A stretch of 64,000 nt of DNA from Tropicibacter sp. Alg240-R139 (GTDB taxonomy: Bacteria > Pseudomonadota > Alphaproteobacteria > Rhodobacterales > Rhodobacteraceae). Below are positions 63,101 to 64,000 of the stretch, piece by piece (position 1 is the stretch's first letter; each line of letters starts with the position of its first letter). The DNA is taken from assembly GCF_900537075.1 (NCBI RefSeq), contig NZ_UNRA01000001.1, positions 892,191 through 956,190 of the forward strand, written 5' to 3'. The notes under the pieces were generated by a model. That model made no database searches. It had not been told where the DNA came from and saw nothing but the letters and a program-made list of their open reading frames with translations. The translations under genes and the position numbers were made by a program.

Positions 63101-63528
63101 AGGGCGTTGACCAGGAGGCTGCCGACAATCGTCAAACCCGCGCGAACCAGGGCCGTGCCGAAGGTAGAAGCCCCAACCCCCAAAGCACCTGCCAACGGAC
63201 CGGTGAGGGCAAAGGCCGCAACGGTCACCACGGCCAGCAGAACCGAGCGCAGCGATTCCTTGCCCGGCACAATGCGAATGACCACCTGCACACCGGGCTT
63301 GGGGCGGGTCATATGCCAATACCGCGCATCGATCGCGGCCGCGCCGATCGGCGTGACCAGGACAACGCGCAGCGCGCCATGATTGGCCCGGCTCATCCCC
63401 GGAAAAGCATGCTCCACCATCTGCGCCAGGCTCAGGCCCTCGGGCACCTCCAATTCTTGCCGCGCCATGCCCGGATCGATGAGCGGGGCCGTCAGGATTG
63501 GGACGGTCTTCTTGGGTGCTTTGCTCAT
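60172..63528 (-). CDS. Prophage tail tip/host-specificity protein (J-like)
   Basis: An 1118-aa protein. The N-terminus has a basic/MoaD-like region, then a hydrophobic stretch (VLLAVVTVAAFALTGPLAGALGVGASTFGTALV), followed by the J-type tail-hub block YSISGWQNTARPNEALPEVFGRHRVAPPFAARSYSE. The middle carries the receptor-binding tip domains, and the C-terminal part has fibronectin-like beta repeats (YRVEHRPQTGGGWASIDVPA). It determines attachment to the host. It overlaps the NlpC/P60 gene by 4 bp. GTA/Mu-like tails of Rhodobacter carry the same gene order. Confidence 0.88.
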   Translation of the reverse strand: MSKAPKKTVPILTAPLIDPGMARQELEVPEGLSLAQMVEHAFPGMSRANHGALRVVLVTPIGAAAIDARYWHMTRPKPGVQVVIRIVPGKESLRSVLLAVVTVAAFALTGPLAGALGVGASTFGTALVRAGLTIVGSLLVNALVPMPEPEQERQKNSYSISGWQNTARPNEALPEVFGRHRVAPPFAARSYSEIVGDQQFIRALFCLGVGPVKISDIRIGNTSIDEYKDVEIEIREGYPGDAPLTLYPQQVLEDSEGAELVRPPQYDDAGEVIAGPNVETPVVRETAADTQDVNVILQFPQGLHAYDDKGRRVGREITIRIRQRLKGDQDWQDVATLDIWGNENSSMFRQHRWQMPSRGKWEIEITRMSDDVQDTPAGSTVQLAALQSIRPEYPINMDQPLALFAVRVRATHQLNGPLDSLNVIAERIGRRWDGTAWSEGTSRNPAAAFVGLLQSPSNPFPVADAEVDWDGLRDWHEWCDAKGLKYDRELEGGLSFRELANEICAAGRAFHRHDGVRWGVVIDRPEDLVVDHISPRNSGGFSWSRSYFDPPHAFRVRFRDETNDYAEAERIIPWPDHTGDITITEEIQLPGKTDPREIWIEARRRMYELMHRPDTFTTSQSGAARVATRGDLVMGSYDVLSHQQQDARVKMIEGSLVELDQVIEAEDDQAMAIRFRVFAHENDVIGASVVRPVTLPVPDAPLLALVGDGPLPAVGELVHIGPYTKVSEPMKIRGVESGTSFTSTLTLIPAAPEIDELTDAEVPPDWTGRVGSAIVIANQTPPTPRVVRIVTEPQYTGGEDPGDPAEPAATTVTMHLAPAQGGGVALNGYRVEHRPQTGGGWASIDVPAASARATITGYITEDEIELRAYAVSYDGTESDPTPILPVDVGGTDVQLPQAVEDASVMIEGGLGHAKLTLAMPAAPASQVIVYRVPFGQALDRDAHALAAPVTGATGSTVTFTDGDATRQNLLADPSFDGAGWTLGTDWTVAGGTADHADGTAGDLSQAIALDEGETYNFSTDVGTLSGGSLTPKLTGATTQNGDAINAAGLELQSLVVPTGQTGFAIGASAACVASLTEAALYLATGATLSPCAYTYYLEPKTDAGLPGSLSGPFSVTVR

Positions 63529-63941
63529 GTCCGCCGCTCCAGATCGCGGTGGCGGTAGGCCCCGCAGAAGCGGGTTTTATGTCGGGGCAAGCTGACATCG
63601 ACATGGCAGGCCTGGCCGCTCTCATCCATATGCAGCATGCGCGGAAAATTGACCGCAAGCCCGACGTGCGAGCGGAACCGCCCACGCCTGAAGAGCAACA
63701 GATCGAAGGGGCGCACGGTCCCGGCCACCGCCCGCCAAGGCCCCCCGTCTTCGATCCGATCGACCAGGGCGGCGACCTCGCTGTGCTCATCGGGCGAGAC
63801 ATAATCGCCATCATAGCTCGGCAGTTTGATCCCCAGCTCTTGGCGATAGACCAGGCGCGTCAGCCCCCAGCAGTCACAGCCGCGCTCTGACGCCCCTTTG
63901 TCGGCCTGGGGAATGCCCACGTATGTGTTTGACCAGCTCAT
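63525..63941 (-). CDS. Prophage NlpC/P60-type cell-wall peptidase
   Basis: A 138-aa C40-type peptidase with catalytic Cys24 (ERGCDCWGLTRLVYRQELG) and His92 (RSHVGLAVNF). Such short NlpC/P60 proteins sit at the tail tip in lambda-like and GTA-like phages and open the peptidoglycan during DNA entry. It overlaps both neighbours by 4 bp or so. Confidence 0.85.
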   Translation of the reverse strand: MSWSNTYVGIPQADKGASERGCDCWGLTRLVYRQELGIKLPSYDGDYVSPDEHSEVAALVDRIEDGGPWRAVAGTVRPFDLLLFRRGRFRSHVGLAVNFPRMLHMDESGQACHVDVSLPRHKTRFCGAYRHRDLERRT

Positions 63942-64000
63942 GAGAACAGCCCCGGAAAACGGTGTTTGGTGAACCGAAACTGCGGGATCGTCTCTTCCTC
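63938..64000 (-). CDS. Prophage tail gene, 3' end only
   Basis: The last 20 codons of a gene that runs past the right window edge (…EEETIPQFRFTKHRFPGLFS, stop TGA). Its stop overlaps the ATG of the NlpC/P60 gene (ATGA). In GTA-like and Mu-like tails a DUF2163 baseplate hub protein lies at this place, but the fragment is too short to prove it. Confidence 0.6.
   Translation of the reverse strand, partial: EEETIPQFRFTKHRFPGLFS

Noticed and set aside
1-64000. CRISPR arrays, rRNA genes, replication origin
   Set aside because: No regularly spaced repeats, rRNA-like sequence or clustered DnaA-type boxes were noticed on reading.

Overview
This window looks like a chromosomal segment of a marine alphaproteobacterium of the Rhodobacteraceae (Roseobacter group). 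That is an inference from gene content: a C4-pathway 5-aminolevulinate synthase whose numbering puts the PLP lysine at 248 as in Rhodobacter, TRAP dicarboxylate-type transport, DUF2852 and DUF2189 proteins, an arginyl/leucyl-tRNA-protein transferase, methylated-amine catabolism, and tail genes of the GTA-like type. GC content is high and evenly distributed apart from the IS end and the AT-rich stretch before the sulfatase.

Left part (1-13.5 kb): the 3' half of an IS1182-type insertion sequence, an Ldh-type oxidoreductase, a DMP19-family protein, then a leftward cluster of a class III aminotransferase, two tandem FAD-oxidoreductase/GcvT fusions and an MttB-superfamily methyltransferase. A divergent LysR regulator and an Fe(II)/2-oxoglutarate dioxygenase face it. 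The cluster probably degrades an N-methylated (betaine-like) compound, with methyl groups passed to tetrahydrofolate. A pirin, a broken GNAT gene, two identical tRNA-Asp genes and a decayed third tRNA-Asp copy follow.

Middle part (16-43 kb): mostly housekeeping. It holds an MBL hydrolase, an M20 peptidase, hemA with a consensus FnrL/FNR box, rodZ-like and ispG, a DsbA-type oxidase overlapping an M48 protease-TPR gene, an aminotransferase, amiC, mrcA, ridA, prfB, an amidase, and ilvB-ilvH behind a leader-peptide attenuator. Inserted among these are a HlyC-type acyltransferase overlapping a VCBS-Hint protein gene, a dead APH(6)-type kinase, and a Rieske oxygenase overlapping a tiny unknown gene.

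Right part (42.7-57 kb): a HalD/BesD-like 2OG oxygenase with the hydroxylase-type HxD motif, a NarX/NarL-like two-component pair divergent from a TRAP transporter operon with an internal terminator, a run of small accessory enzymes, and a periplasmic sulfatase. From about 57.3 kb to the window edge lies the late end of a prophage read leftward: a baseplate/tail protein (partial), an NlpC/P60 peptidase, tail tip J, an S74 tail spike, and Com overlapping a DNA adenine methylase, an arrangement recalling the right end of Mu.

A family of intergenic palindromic elements (copies near 22.5, 26.4, 36.9 and 52.6 kb, and divergent ones near 3.4, 43.7 and 54.0 kb) is scattered through the segment. No CRISPR array, rRNA or replication origin was seen.
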